Assembly: GCA_011109175.1 (NCBI GenBank)
Contig: RDEW01000015.1
Coordinates: 390,310-454,309, forward strand
DNA length: 64,000 nt
DNA from: Dicyema japonicum
Taxonomy: Eukaryota; Dicyemida; Rhombozoa; Dicyemidae
Direction: 5' to 3'
The notes under the pieces were generated by a model, which ran no database searches, was not told where the DNA came from, and was given only the letters and a program-made list of their open reading frames with translations. Of the stretch, positions 33,897 to 46,745 are shown piece after piece (within the stretch, counting starts at the first letter, position 1; each line of letters opens with the position of its first letter). A program made the translations under genes and the position numbers.

Positions 33897-34790
33897 GATG
33901 GAAGATTATTTTGTTGCAATGGCTTCTTACAAGGGTTTTGTGAAAGATTGCGTTGAATATCAAACTTTAAAAGATGCTTTGCATGATAAATTTCCGAAAA
34001 TCTTCCGAGGCACCGAAAATATAGGCTTGTAAAGAAGATAGAGAATTTTTCCATTATCAATGACAGGTATTGTAAATTTGCAATAATTTAGACTGTATCT
34101 TAAATCAACTGATTCCAAGTTAGTCATATCCCTGGATAATGAAACCGAAATGGAGCATGTTGCGAAATCGTTGCACGAGTTTTCACACGGAGGAGTCAAT
34201 AAAATGAGTATGAATGTCGTCAAAGATACTTCACTGTAAAGGATGAGATTATCAGAAAAGTCATTCGAAATTGTGAAGTCTGCAACTCAAATTTTCGCGT
34301 CCTTTAAAAGTTCAAGATTTTTATAGATTGGAGATATAAATCACCATGTGTTCGCTTCTTGTCCAAATGAACGTTTTCAAATAGACATGATAGATCTGAA
34401 AAGATTTTCAACACTAAACGAAAATTTCAAATTGATTTTAACGGTCATTGACATTTATAGTAGGTTGGTTTTTTTTAATTTTTTTAATAGATTTGCATTT
34501 GCACGACCACTCTATAATAAGTCTGGTAAAGAAGTGTGTCAAAACTTAAGATCTTTGTTTCGCCTAAATTGACCATGCAAATTTCTTCAATCAGACAATG
34601 GGTCTGAATTCAAAAATCAATAAATAACCCAACTATGCGTTGATTTTAACATCAAACAAATCCACGGAAGGCCTAACAATCCACGAGCACAAGGAATTGT
34701 CGAAAGATTTAATCAGACGATCACGAGGAAGTTGTCAAAAATGCTGGATAACAGTGAAAAAGTGGCTTGATAAATTAGAAAGTGCTGTCT
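33897..34790 (+). pseudogene. integrase-core (DDE) protein, KRBA2/retroelement-like
   Basis: Begins MEDYFVAMASYKGFVKD. After stops come the zinc-binding HHCC region (LHEFSHGGVNKM at 34171; NCEVCNSNF at 34271) and an rve integrase core: QIDMIDLKRFST (first Asp, 34378), LILTVIDIYSRL, NKSGKEVCQNLRSLF, LQSDNGSEFKNQ (second Asp, about 34590) and HGRPNNPRAQGIVERFNQ (catalytic Glu, about 34670-34710). The DDE triad residues are present, but stops and frame changes at 34240-34300 and 34570 and a truncated C-terminus make it non-functional. It could come from an LTR/Ginger element or a domesticated KRBA2-like gene. Confidence 0.75.
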
Positions 34791-34791
34791 A

Positions 34792-34903
34792 CGTCAAGCC
34801 CTTTTCGCATCGTAGATGCGTGGAACCTTCCACCCGGTGAACAGCGGCGAGAATCGAACCCGTAACCTAAGTCACTTTACCCCGACACCTAACCACCATG
34901 CCC
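34792..34903 (-). mobile_element. SINE-A head fragment
   Basis: The minus strand reads GGGCATGGTGGTTAGGTGTC, then GTTACGGGTTCGATTCTCG (B box), GGAAGGTTCCACGCATCTAC and GGGCTTGACG. This is the first 112 bases of the SINE at 59364. The 3' body and LINE-like tail are missing; it fuses directly to antisense integrase-gene sequence. Confidence 0.85.
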
Positions 34904-35310
34904 TTATTCTATATTGAATCAAGTTAAAAAATCAAGTAAAACCTCAAAAATAGTTTCGGTCAAGTTACCTTTGGCATAAATTTTCTACAGTTTTCTGAAA
35001 GCGTATTGTGAAGTATATTGATATCCAATATCATCAAATATGGCTTGTGAATTTTTACCGTTCCAATGGGAGGGAAAATCAGAGAATCGGTAGATGCAAT
35101 GGGGAAATCGCATATTTTTACAGTGGCACCTGCGAAATAGTAATAAAAAGGGTATACCTGTTAGAGATGTTTCTTAAACGAATGATAAAATAAAAAACTG
35201 TTTTTTGCATGTGTCACATATGTTGCACATCATGTCCACATGTGAATTGATAGAAAATTCGCCAGGATATTTTCCAACAACAGTTTTAGCTCGTTTTGAT
35301 GGGACACTTC

Positions 35311-35482
35311 ATTATTATTATTTATTTATTAACCCCGGATACACCGAGAAGGAAGTTAAAGTAAACAACTAATTAAGTGTATCCAGTTTTTTTTACAGAA
35401 ACAGAGTCCATCCGGAGTCAACATAAAGGGTAAAAGACGTCCATACTTGCAGTTGTGTAAACCCCTCCAGTGGAGTGGGGGA
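35311..35482 (-). mobile_element. SINE-B copy, 5'-truncated
   Basis: The minus strand reads CCCCACTCCACTGGAGGGGT, AGTATGGACGTCTTTTACCC, CTGGATACACTTAATTAGTT and GTGTATCCGGGGTTAATAAA, ending in (ATAA)/(TAA) repeats. It lies between the end of repeat X copy 2 and the 3' region of the LINE at 35590. Confidence 0.8.
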
Positions 35483-35589
35483 GAACATAACAACAGGTTA
35501 GTATTTTATTAATATGATAGGCACGTACTCGATGCCAAGATCAAAGCATGTAAACACGAAAAGTTAACAATCTAATTAACATCGCCCAC

Positions 35590-37480
35590 CTTTTTCGATC
35601 CGTTGCCATGTTCCGTAGCATATCTAGATCATCCCCATCTTTAAGGCACTTTCCAATCTCCTGAGATCTTCATCTAGGATTACCAGCAGTGTTGTCCTAG
35701 GCCGGCCGCGGAAACGCAAAGCCTCTAAGACAAAATACTCATCCATTGCTATGTTGGCAGGGGTCTCCATATCGTGGCGGAGTATGTGTCCAAACAGCCT
35801 CCATCTTGAATCAGCAATATCACACGATATTGGCTCAGTTCCTGTTCTTTCGTATAAGATTTCGGACGGCATTTTGAAAAAGCTTCGGGAAGAAAAAAGT
35901 GGTCGAAGATGATTTCTGTGAAAAGAATTCAACTTTTCGAGTTCTTGCCTTGTAAATGCCCATGTACCGACATTATATAATAGGATTGGCCTCACTAGGA
36001 CATTGTATAGTCTCATTAGAGTTTTAGGGTCAAGCCCTTTGTGCAGAAGCCAGGTCTTTTTCATTTTGTTGAAAGCGACATTAGTTAGTGTCTTCCTTCG
36101 TGTTATATCTTCGGTGTCACCGAGAAGGGATCCTAGTTGTTTTACATTCAGCCATTTTATCAGGCATTTTCTCCAAAAGTGCAATTAACTCTTCTTTGTT
36201 ATTCGAAATAAAGTCCAAGTCATCTGCATAAGCTATTATGCTCGTTCCTTCTACCGATATGAGGCTTCAAGTCTCGTAGAGCTGCCTCCAAATAAATAAT
36301 AAACAAAATCGGGGATAATGGATCTCCTCGAGGGGTACCAATTGTCGTTTCAAATGTCCTGATAAAGCTTTCCCAGTCCTGATCATCAAACTTGTGTCCG
36401 TCAGGAGTATCCTGACCATCCTAATCGTTGAGCCCTCCAAGAAGTGCTCCAGTATTTGCAGCAGCTTGTTCCTGTTGACGTAATCAAAGGCCTTTGACAC
36501 ATCAATCCCCAGAATAGTTGTCATTATTTTAAATTTTTGAACAGTCGCACTTCTCCATTAGTGGCTCCATATAACATCTGACGTTGACCTCCCTTTGCGG
36601 AAGCCACTTTGATAAGCCGACAGGTACGAGTCTAGGTGTCCCTCCATTCTTTGAAGCGTAATATTGGCTAGTATCTTCCGCAATGTGTTGGTTAAGACCA
36701 CTGGTCTTAGGTTATTTCTTCAGTGGGTGTATTAGATACGTACTCCTCTTTTAGATATATATCCGCAGCAATCATGATCTTCTGTTTGACCAAGGTCCAC
36801 GCAATTTGCTGTGTCAAATCAACTGATATTTCTTCCACTCCCTCATCCAGGTATTTTCTGAATTTCTCTCCCTGGATAGTATTGTTTTTTAGATGGTCTA
36901 TAACGTATCCCTTCCCCCGCAGTTCCGTGTGTCCATTACACTTTCGTTTAATCCCTTGCAAACCCATAAGTTTCTTTAAGGATATTTTGGCGATAACCAT
37001 CTTGTGATCGCTGTCAATTATGGACCCTCCATAAGCACGGGCATCAGTGACAATACTGCGGTCTCTTTGTCTGCAAATAATGTAGTCTATTTGATTGTAG
37101 ATTTTCGCAATGCTTCCGTCAGACTTAGTTCTATTGCCTGACCAAGTTGTCCTGTGTCTTGCCGAGTGCATAAAGGCCGTGTTACAAAGGAATAGGTTAT
37201 TTGCTTGACAAAAGCTGCTAACAAGGTTCCTGCAATGTTCTTTTTTCCCCTTCCATGTCTTCTTCCAATGAATGATTCTTCTATAGTGATTCGATTTCCA
37301 ACTTTTGCATTAAAATCACCGGCAATCAATCTTAATGTGGAATTTTCATAATTGGAATAAACATCAGACAGATTCGCATAAAAGTCGTCAATCTCCTCGG
37401 GTTTCTTATTGATCCATCCACTATGTGGAGCGTATGCGTTAATAATAGTAAGATAACTCTTAGAGACTTTGGAGTCTTTT
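35590..37480 (-). mobile_element. 5'-truncated LINE, endonuclease to C-terminal tail, decayed
   Basis: From 37480 downwards: YLTIINAYAPHSGWINKKPE, LIAGDFNAKVGN (metal site), GRRHGRGKKNIAG, IDYIICRQRDR and IIDSDHKMVIAKISLKKL (endonuclease end). Next come degraded RT blocks TTILGIDVSKAFDYVNRNKL, EEIHYPRFCLLFIWRQLYET (a degraded QGDPLSPLLF), then KQLGSLLGDTEDITRRKTL, LYNVLVRPILLYNVGTWAFT, FHRNHLRPLF, SRWRLFGHILRHD and RGRPRTTLLVILDEDLRRLE, ending near 35624. It has the same C-terminal tail as the LINEs at 17.0 and 57.0 kb. Multiple frameshifts; inactive. Confidence 0.88.
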
Positions 37481-38073
37481 TACATAGTTCTACAAAATGG
37501 TGAAGGAACAATGGTCACCAAAGACTCTGATGAGCACTGAATTATTAAGAGTGGACCTTAATGCTTACATTTTTAAAAAAATATAAACCTCAAGTTTCCT
37601 CCACTCAGCTAGAATTGGAAACTTTACATCCAAGTGTACGACATTCTGTTTAAGTTACCGACGTCTTGCTGCTATGCAAACTGAGGAACCTAGAACGATA
37701 GTGTCTTCTCGATAATTGGTCTTTTACTGTATTTCAATCTATCGTCGATATATCTCAATCTATCGAAGGTCTTATCTATTATAGTGGTTGAAGGTCACCT
37801 CCTCTTGCTAAAAGGGGACGTTATTTTTTGCATAAGGGAAAAGACCCACACCCTTTCCTCCACTAGACCTTCCTTCATTATGACTGTTTTCGAGTGGATT
37901 TATTCCATAATCATTAAATTATTCGAATTACACATTAAAGATAAGTAAAATTACTGTGAAATAATTAGATTACCAAGTCCGAAGCACCTAAGGTTATAAA
38001 GTGCATATTTTCCGAATTTATCAAATGGCATCAACAGAGAGTCAAAATTGGTGGTTTGTTGCTCTAGACAACA

Positions 38074-41000
38074 TTACCCCGATAAATCACCAATTTCCAC
38101 GTTTTTACCCTTCTTGGCAGAGTTTCTAGTTTTACCCATTTCTTTGACTGCATTGGGCTCTCGTTTATCTCCGTATCTCTGCAACAAGATCGCCTGCCCA
38201 GTCGTGACCCCATTCCCGAGCATATCTAAACTACAGCAAAATCTACACCATTTAAAAAACAGTACATTCTCGCGGAGTTTTCGTGATAAATCGAACTGTG
38301 AGTGTTGCTAATAACGCAATCAACTCCCGCAAGAGAAATTATCAAGGCGGTCTCCAATGAATTACAGTGTCTAAATAAAAAAATAGAAAACTCTTGGTCG
38401 CGGATTTTATTTTCTCCGCTTTTCCTCATTTTATCGAACACCATGAATATTCTACAATCTCAAAATGACACAGATTTGACAACCTTCCAAATTCATCGCG
38501 GAAATTGTAGAATTTGAAAGATAGTCGTAAATTTGTTCATATCCGTAGAAGATGAATGAATTGCAGTTCGATAAATATACTTCTAGTTCCCCAGGACTTA
38601 ACAATCACTCCCAGGGGTACCTCACTACATGATCACTTCCAGTCAGACCAAGCCATCGCGGTGTTAAGAAATGCTCGTAATCATTCAAAACTTGTTTAAA
38701 CAGCTCGCACGGCGTGAAGTCATCATGATCTTAAATTAGAGCGACTATGAACCTCCCATTTTGTATTTATTGTGAGGATCGACAGTATCTGGGGAGAAAT
38801 TAGTAAAATTGTACATTTTATGTGCATACAATCCACCTTCTCGCAGTTTGGGGGAATTTGTCTGCTCAAGGAAGCCTATAGTAGAAAATATTGTTTTTTA
38901 CAATTTTTGCTTGCTTTTTGGAGGTTTCCTTGACGTTTGTGATCCTGGAAGGTCGCAAAATGTCATTTTTCCGTTTTTCGTTGATTTGTTGTTGGGCTGC
39001 ACATAAACCCAACAAGTACTCTTTTCTTCCCTTTTGTAACGGTAATGAAATAACTGCAGAGAGAAATCTCTGGTAGCCATCATAACCGAGTTCATGTCAA
39101 AACAAGCTTCTAATGGCATCCCCAACAATATTTCATCCGCGAAAATCACGGCAGACTCGTTTTCACCGAAAATATTTTCTCCGTTTCTACGAATCATAGG
39201 ACTGATCCACTTTAGCGTCACCAGAACGGGATTCAGGTAATCACTTAAAAGCCCACACAAAGTCTCGAATTCCAAGTCCAGTCGTCCGGAAAGTATTTGC
39301 CGATTTTGCTGGAATTTGATTCTTGAAGTTTCAGAGTCCACCACGTCGATTTTAACGGCCAAATTATGCTCAAACATAAAAATAGAGTCATCCACGTGCT
39401 TCAAGTAATCCTTATTTGCCTCGATGACCTTACTCCTTTCCAAATCCCCCACTTTTATCCGCGTAATGTTGCATATTAGTTTCCCTACAATACACGTGCT
39501 TATCCCAACCTTTTCCCATGCTCTTTAGAATGGAAGCAGCATATAAATAGTTTCTGTAATCAAGCAATAAGTCGGTACCCCGAATGCTGGAGGACAAGAA
39601 GATTCATATTGTTCGAGTAGTCCTTAAATTGGTCGAAAAAGTTTTGGCTGATTCTTAGTCTCTGCCAGGCCTAAACTGAGTTTCCGAGTTACTTTAAAGT
39701 CCATGAGAATATCCTCAACCTTTAGGAGTTCAAATATGAGGTTTAATCGTGGATTTCTAAATTCATTATCTGTCAGCAGTTTTCTTATATTCAGCAAATA
39801 TCCGAGTTTAGAATTGTTCCCACGAACGTTCGATTTTAAAAGAACTTTTTCCATCCAAGCTGATGCTTTGGAACTCTTTGATTATATTATATCGAGACTT
39901 GGCAGAGCGATAGCATCTGAGCAGAGATGAAGGGCTCCAAAGGTCCCAGAATATCAACAAACTCAAGGCACAACTTAGATACATCCTTATTATCCCTCAA
40001 AAGTGAATTGAGAGACTGCAAGACCACCTCTGTACCCATTTTCAGCAACCAAGCGGCTTTCCCCAATTTACCTGAAATGTGGGGGGCATCTTTATCAAGT
40101 TTCTGAGCGTAAATAAATTAATATGTAACTTGGCGATTCCAATGATCAATTTTATATGGGAGTAACTGATTATACGAGAGTAAAAGACACCGTGAAATGA
40201 GGTGGAGACATCTTCCCTTATCTACGCCTTTTTTCAGAGCCGAACGAGCCAGGACGATGCTGTACTCAACAGAGGCTCTATAAAAGTTATTCCACTCCTC
40301 CTTTTCCGATATCTTCCCCATCACGTCAACCCCGATGGCACAAAAACTCTACGAGATAGAATGATGACCAAACCTTGGCTACTGGTTCATCCATCTTAAT
40401 AGATTTAATATGAAGTGACCAAAACTGGAATAAATCCAGTAATAAGGCAGAATATTCAACTTCTACTTTCGTCTTGACTGAGTTTATGACATATTTCGTT
40501 GTCTACCAGTTTATATGGAGTTTACATGCGTTGGGGAGAAATTTTGGTCAACCATAGCTCTCATCGTCTTCAAAGTGGATATTATTTTATTGTAGAACGA
40601 AATTAACTTCAAGTAACCGATTCACTAAACTTTTACGAATATTTCAATATTTTCATCATTTTCTGCGACTTTTGTCCTCCTTTTGTAGAATTCGTGCCAA
40701 AAGTCGATTACATCAAGTCCTTCGTCGAAAAATGATAACTCAATCAATCGAATGCCTTTTCCGCAATTTCGTCAAATCTGTCTAAATTTTCATTGATTTT
40801 TATTTCCCTGAGCAATTAATTTTACGATAAACAAAATTTGTAGCCGCAGTAGGAATCTTTGGAGGTCTCTTTCATTTACAACTATGGTCATTTGCCCCAC
40901 ATTCCCCTTAAACGTACTAATAATCGTGTTTATCTCAAATTATTTTTGCTGGGGGAACCTGTCCGATATGCTCCTTCTTCATCTCCCTCAGGAAAAGACT

Positions 41001-44000
41001 CAGGACTAGCTGAACGCATTTGCATAATTCTCAACACTTTGTATGAATTTCTAACGATCATCTACAAGGTTTGTTTACCAGAGATCCCTGAATGGTTGTG
41101 AAGGCTTTGTCGTACTCCTGGTTGAAATACGCGATGGAAGCCCTCATCTGCTCCAATTTGACCAGTAAATCGGGTGATTTTAATAACTGGGGTTTATTAA
41201 GAGAGTAAACCTTGACGTTATACTCTGCAATATCCCCCAGTTCATTGGCTGCCTGTAGTCTACCCTATAAATGTGTCAAATCAAAGCGAAACAATGTCGC
41301 AGTGGAATTTTGCGATTGTAATCATCGAGTCGACAGCGTTATAGTTCACATCCCAGTTCATCGTCCACTTTTCAACAGAAAAATCAGCGAAATTCTAAAA
41401 TTTATAAAAGTGAATGCCCTTGAAGTCTGCCTTAAATTTAATTTAAGCCTAAAATGAAATCACAAAGTGGACAAAATCAAGTCTTTGGAGAGGTCAATGC
41501 TCATCAACGACGTCATGTGGAAATTATAGCATTCTTGGTGTTGTATTTGACTACACAATTCCACAGCTCTGTCGTAAAACATGGAAACTGACCTTATTTT
41601 GGCAAGCAATGTGAAGCATCTAAATGGAAGTAGTTTTCTGGCGACAGTGTTCATCAATACAACCACCGGCATAACGAAATCATAGAGACCGTATTGGAGC
41701 AACATCAGGCAATATTTGTCCAGCATTAGAAATACTCCCAACTACGATATACAAGTCGTAATACCCCATTGGGGTATATTTCTGGACTAATAAACTGACT
41801 CTTCGCAGTATTTTTCGATAGATTTTCGAGCAAATCAGCAGGGACTTCATATTTAAGCCAATCTTCAAAGTTTTCGGGAATTTTTGCCGACGATTTTTTG
41901 ATTTTCTCTTTATTCTACCAATATAGCTCAAAATTAACGATTCCTTCGACAGATTTGCTTTTCTTCGTTTTCTGTTGGTGATCTTCGTTTTTGGTGGCCG
42001 ACAAAGAATTATAAAGATGAATCTAATCAGTCAGCCAACTAAAAACCTGGAGGATTTTCAAGACACACGTGTAGGCAGAACTGCAGTGATCAGCCCATTC
42101 TGCAGTCAAAAAGGGCAAATAAAGGCAGAATGTTACGTGAACTCTCAGAAAGGCCTCCAAATATTTTAGGTCCGACATTTTCGACTCATTAAATTCACCA
42201 TCGGTTAGATGTATAGCTTGAAATGCCGTGTCCATTACCATAACCGGGGTAGGTGCTTCCAAATTATTCTTCGGGTCTTCCACGGCTTTTTCTTTGTCCA
42301 AAACTTTTGATTTCTTCTCTTTTTTAAGAGCTGAAATGATCCACCAAACATACAAGTGGCCGTCCTGCTTTTTTCTTCATTTACAAAATTTCCCGACAAC
42401 AGGACGTCGAATGAGTAGTTAAGAAGGTCAAGGGCATCCTCCATTTTGTTTTTGGAAGCAAAATAGTTGCTGAACTCCAAAATGTACGAAAACTTTTGGA
42501 ATAAATTTGCAGGATCCTAAAGAACCCCCAATATTATACTCGAAGACAGGATATAGCTTTTTGGTAGGCGTTGATCTGCGTTTTCGGAACATTTGAAACT
42601 AGCGAGATTTGTCGCCATAAATGAGCCACATAAACCTCCCCCATGTCCTTCAAATGAGTATATTAGACCGAACGTAGAATTTTTGGATATCAAAAGTGCA
42701 GTCTAACTCTAAGTGAGCCTTAACAATGATTCGTTTGCTGTATGCGTCCCTAAACAGTGATTTGTGGGGTTACTTGAGGTATTTAGAATTTTTCATTCGC
42801 TGGAATGCCTTATCCATTGCTTTTAAACAAGTCGACCAGTTTTCCTGAAATTTAGGCCAATAAACTGATACCATGGCCATATAATTTTCAAAAAGTATTC
42901 TATACATTTTTGCTTGAAGATTTTGATCATTTTTGGTTATAAAATCGGCAACTTCAACCTCCTTTTTAGAAATGATAGCTGTTAGCCGATCTTCGGGAAA
43001 ATTTTGTTTTAGAATTGCTTCACATCTTTCCGTTATTCCCTGAATTTAATAATCCTAGAATGAACCAGTTTTTGTATGCTTAGGACTGTTGACTCGGCGA
43101 TCTGAATCACATGGGCAATATTATCAAGCATTTTTTCTAATTTCTGAATCATCACTTCATCCCCTATAGAATCCATAAAGAATTTTTCTCCCACGTGGAT
43201 AAAGCAATAGGCGGCGTTTATCACGGAAAAGTAGTCCCCTGCTTTCTTGCCCCACCAAGGTAAGAAGAATTTATACTTTGAGGACTCCAAGTAGCAGTCC
43301 AATATAGTATTTATCGATATTGGCTTCGACTGCGACTTTTTCGAATCCGAAGGAGCCGCCGTCTTTTCGTACGCCATCCCCTTGTAGAGGTAACTAGTAG
43401 ACAAATTTACGAGGGCTCTAAGTGGATGAAAATACACTATACTCTGGAGTTTGACCAAACTCGGCTATTTTCTCAGCGCAGCATATGCAGTCACTGTATT
43501 TGCCGGTCTCGAATGCCAAAATGCACAATCTGACCCACAAGTGAGTTAAAAACTTTGTATTTTCAATTTCAAAATGAGATAAAAGTTGTTTAGCCTATCA
43601 AATGTCAATTCCATCAACCTTAGAGAAGCTCGCATCCTTGAATTCGTAAGTCTTATTTTTATTTAAGGAAATCATTTCTATTATAGAAATGAGTTTGATC
43701 AGTGTTTGCGTCGAGAACTTGGTCGCTGATTCCTCGAGGTTTTCAATCCCAGACTGCTGTTGGACAAATTGCTTGGCTTTCATTCGGCAGTGGATGACTT
43801 CCTCTAAGATCTCCAAGAAAATTCTATGCGAATTATTTGATATTAGATAAGTAAAAATTCCATCAGAGATCTTGGATGAGGACTTCAGATTTAACCTTGA
43901 TGATGTTGTGGAATGACTGAGAACATTCTGGAGACACATATCCCACATTTTGTTTCGCAGGTTGAAGAGAGTTGCATGTTTGTTGCATGAGCGCCTTCAT

Positions 44001-46588
44001 TAGCGCTTCCCCCACAGAGAGGATAATACTACATAGAGTTACGTAGATACGGATCATCTTTAATGGAAGAAAGCTTGTCCCAGCATTCGTGCAAATAGCT
44101 TAGCACTTTTTCGTGACGATCCTCTAGAAAGTAGTGCTTAAGGTGATTGTAGAGGTAGACAGCTCCATTTATCCCAATCCAGTCTTCGTTCAAAATCTCC
44201 CCGTAGAACATTCCTTTAAGAAAAGCTTCGATTGCCCTCGAATGTATACTCTTCACGTGCTCACTAAAATTTCTAAAATAAGTGTACAGGTATGAAATCC
44301 ATCTCGAATCAAGACTATAGTCTATAAAAGTGTAGTGTTGGGAGTGGTGACTCTCATCCTTGGGGGCAGAAGGGACATCTCCAACTCTAAGTCCTTCCGA
44401 CGCCATCAATTGGAGGAAACCCTATCTTTTATTTCAGGTTGGGACCTCGCCGCAAATGTAGTTAATTTGAGCGAAAATTAGTCCATCTGGACTTGCAGTC
44501 GGCTCCACATTCTCTTCATTTTGCTGTTGGTCTTTTAAACAGAAATGGCAAGCGGCCAGACAAACATCCCAAAGTTCTCTTCTCCGAGTAGCCTTGGCCA
44601 AATCAGCCCAAATCTTCGAAAAATAAAGCAGTCACAACTTGAATATTGGAAGAAACCGTTCTGTTAACGATGGCGACAGCAGTATTATATTTATTCACTC
44701 TTTGTCCAAAATCATATAGTTTTTCCTGAGGACTAGAGTATGTCTTATTGTCTAACAAATATATTCAATAATACTCAGTAAACAGAATCCTTCCACCACA
44801 GCTATGAAATCTCTCGGGGCAAGCAACTCCCCACATCGAATAAACAGAGACCGAGGGTCAGTTGTGCTTAGAACTGACTGAGAGAGTGTAAACGATAAAT
44901 ACTTGCTCAATCAGCATTGTAGCTTCGTCTTCCGGTTTTTCCACCGTTTCGTATAAATTCGCCCGTAGTGTTTGTCTCCAAATGTACGAATCAATAACGT
45001 TTTTGAATTCTCCGTGATAATCCAAAACGCGGGCTTTTTCCAAGTGTTGAATGGTGGAAACGATCTTTTCAAAGTCGTCGTCAATTTTTGCGAGTTCAAT
45101 GTGAATTTTACAACGAGTGGATATATTTGAACTGAAATTCTGTGATATCCAAACCTGTTGTATTTTTCAAGCATCGTTGAGGCCAGTTCAAGGGATCGGC
45201 TTATGTTTTTCCGTAAATTCGGTTGAAGCAGAGGCAGACAAAGATTCCAAGTGGTCTGTGCGGCAATCTCAACAATCACTCCGAGTTCGTTTCTGTGAGC
45301 CTCCATCAAAATTTCATCCGATTTTTGCAGAATTAAAAAATATTCCTTTTATTTACAATTTCAAAAAACCTGTATAATCCCCGTCGAATAGAAATTTTCC
45401 AGACAAGTCATTTTTTTCCCTTCAAGCTGAATTTTCAAGCATTCGATCATAAACTTGTTTTCGATGTTCTAAAATAAGCGAGATTTAACTAATTTATCGG
45501 GAATGAACAAATCAACGAATTTGTCTGCTAACGAAAATAAGTTCGCTTTGATGCAAAGAGAGGTTACGTCGTGCAAAACATTGAACCTGACCGTTTACAT
45601 AAAATCTACGATATTTTTGATTGGGACATTCGTTGGAATTGAAGGTAAATTTTATCCACGTGACTCTCAGCAGATTTGTCCCCATTTTTAAAAGCCCTGA
45701 GGTTACAAGTTTCGGTACATTTTGGCTTTCGATAGAAGTGTCATTACGGGGTATGTCTGCTTGATTTCTGTCCTGTCTAGTAGTTGATTCATAATCTAGT
45801 GTCATTTATAATTTACTGATATGGACAGCAAGTGATCCATTTTTTCGGGGCAAAACTTTTTGATGAACTGGTACAAGTCTCCCGCCAATTTAGAAGCCTC
45901 CGTGGTCATGGAAGCATCGAGATAGCACTGAATCAGCAATCTACCATATTTAGGCAAGTATATGCATTGAAAGATCGCATCTCCAATTATAATCCTTTTC
46001 ACGTATCTCTTGCAGTGATTTCACTACGAAGGAGAGACTGGGGACGAGATTTTTCTTGTCGTTTATCAGTGCCTTTGCGAATCCCCAATATAATATGGAA
46101 CAGTTATAAACGATATAATTCAGTCTAAAATACACGCAATATCTTACTTATTCACTCCAAGGGATATTTTCATGGCTTTCTGAAGAGGCTCAAAAATGGA
46201 TTCGAAGTCAAGCTAATCATTAGAAATGGCTGGAAACTATTCTATCTGGGCTATTAAAGTATTCGATGCGAGACAGAGCCATATATGCCCTACAGGTGAT
46301 CTCGTCCTCCTTATCATTCTCGTTGAAATAGGTTTTGATACAATCTGAGGCCAAATCAGTGTGATTGTACTGAAATGGTAACAATATCAGACTTGAAGGC
46401 AGTTCTCAGCGCAAATGACCAAGTAAGCAGTATCTTCATATGATATGCTCTGGTTAGTCAACTTTGAGGATATTATTTTGGTCAACAGCAACTCGTAAGC
46501 ACTCTTTAGTAAAATCAAATCCCCTTAAATAATTAAATTACTGACTACCGTTACTTTCCCTTATGCAATTCGTTATTCTCTCGATCAT
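38074..46588 (-). CDS. CFAP46: cilia- and flagella-associated protein 46
   Basis: Large TPR-type scaffold of the axonemal central apparatus (C1d projection). The ATG at 46588 gives MIERITNCIRE; a 31-nt intron (46524-46554) then SAYELLLTKIISSKLTNQSI and YLVICAENCLQ; a 23-nt intron, then DLASDCIKTYFNENDKEDEI. Next is YIVYNCSILYWGFAKALIND and VPSLSFVVKSLQEI. A 25-nt intron at 45941-45965 uses GC-AG and restores WRCDLSILLIQCYLDASM. Middle exons include GINGAVYLYNHLKHYF (44170) and MWDMCLQNVLSHS (43940). Near the C-terminus are ADEILLGMPLEACFD and TRDFSLQLFHYRYK (39080), then FLFRHCNSLETALIISLAGV and DCVISNTHSS. A 23-nt intron (38226-38248) leads to DMLGNGVTTGQAILLQRYG and the stop at 38074-38076. 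Exon joins between 40 and 44.4 kb are not all resolved. Its length of roughly 2,400 codons fits the family. Confidence 0.88.
45941..45965 (-). other. 25-nt GC-AG intron in CFAP46
   Basis: On the minus strand the exon ends TTTCAAT, the intron begins GCATATAC and ends TATGGTAG. Removing it joins WRCDLSI to LLIQCYLDAS with the exact spacing of the CFAP46 family; without removal the frame hits a TAA. No GT donor is available in the interval. Confidence 0.75.
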
Positions 46589-46745
46589 CGTTTCCTTGGC
46601 GATAATTTATCTTCAAATTCTCGTTGTAATTTATCACAAATTTAGAATTTTTAATAAAGATTACCTAAATAATTCACAATTTGTCCAGGTAGCTAACCAC
46701 AGGGTCATCGGTCCCAATTCCGAGTCTATGACTCTTGAAGTACTT

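Larger units (their letters stand above)
33444..34905. mobile_element. composite insert with 10-bp TSD: SINE-B, integrase gene, SINE-A head
   Basis: The block is bounded by ATTCTATATT at 33434-33443 and 34906-34915, and interrupts repeat X. Inside are a SINE-B copy (33662-33893), an integrase-type gene (33897-34790) and an antisense SINE-A head (34792-34903) that ends exactly at the right boundary. The TSD may belong to the SINE-A event, with the remainder being co-mobilised or added later. Confidence 0.6.
32545..35284 (-). repeat. unclassified repeat family X, copy 2 (split by a composite insert)
   Basis: Two pieces, 35284-34916 and 33443-32545 on the minus strand, surround the insert at 33444-34905. 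Conserved blocks: GKYPGEFSINSHVDMMCNIC near 35265 with a CxxC pair, GATVKICDFPIASTDSLIF near 35135, LDINILHNTLSENCRKFMPK ending at about 34970, and SEKTYFTIQNVANRFKN near 32915. Intron-like GT-AG gaps of about 26-28 nt occur before GATVKI and after FMPK, like those in host genes. The family is not identified. Confidence 0.6.

Noticed and set aside
33897..34790. Functional KRBA2-like gene
   Set aside because: The DDE residues survive, but stops, frame changes and a truncated end inside a transposon cluster argue for a relic.
44029..44062. 22-nt intron in CFAP46 giving PIILSVGEALMKALMQQ
   Set aside because: It splices legally but leaves the next frame wrong; a 38-nt alternative that joins NSM to the CNKHATLFNLRNKMWDMC frame keeps a long open frame and is preferred, though unproven.
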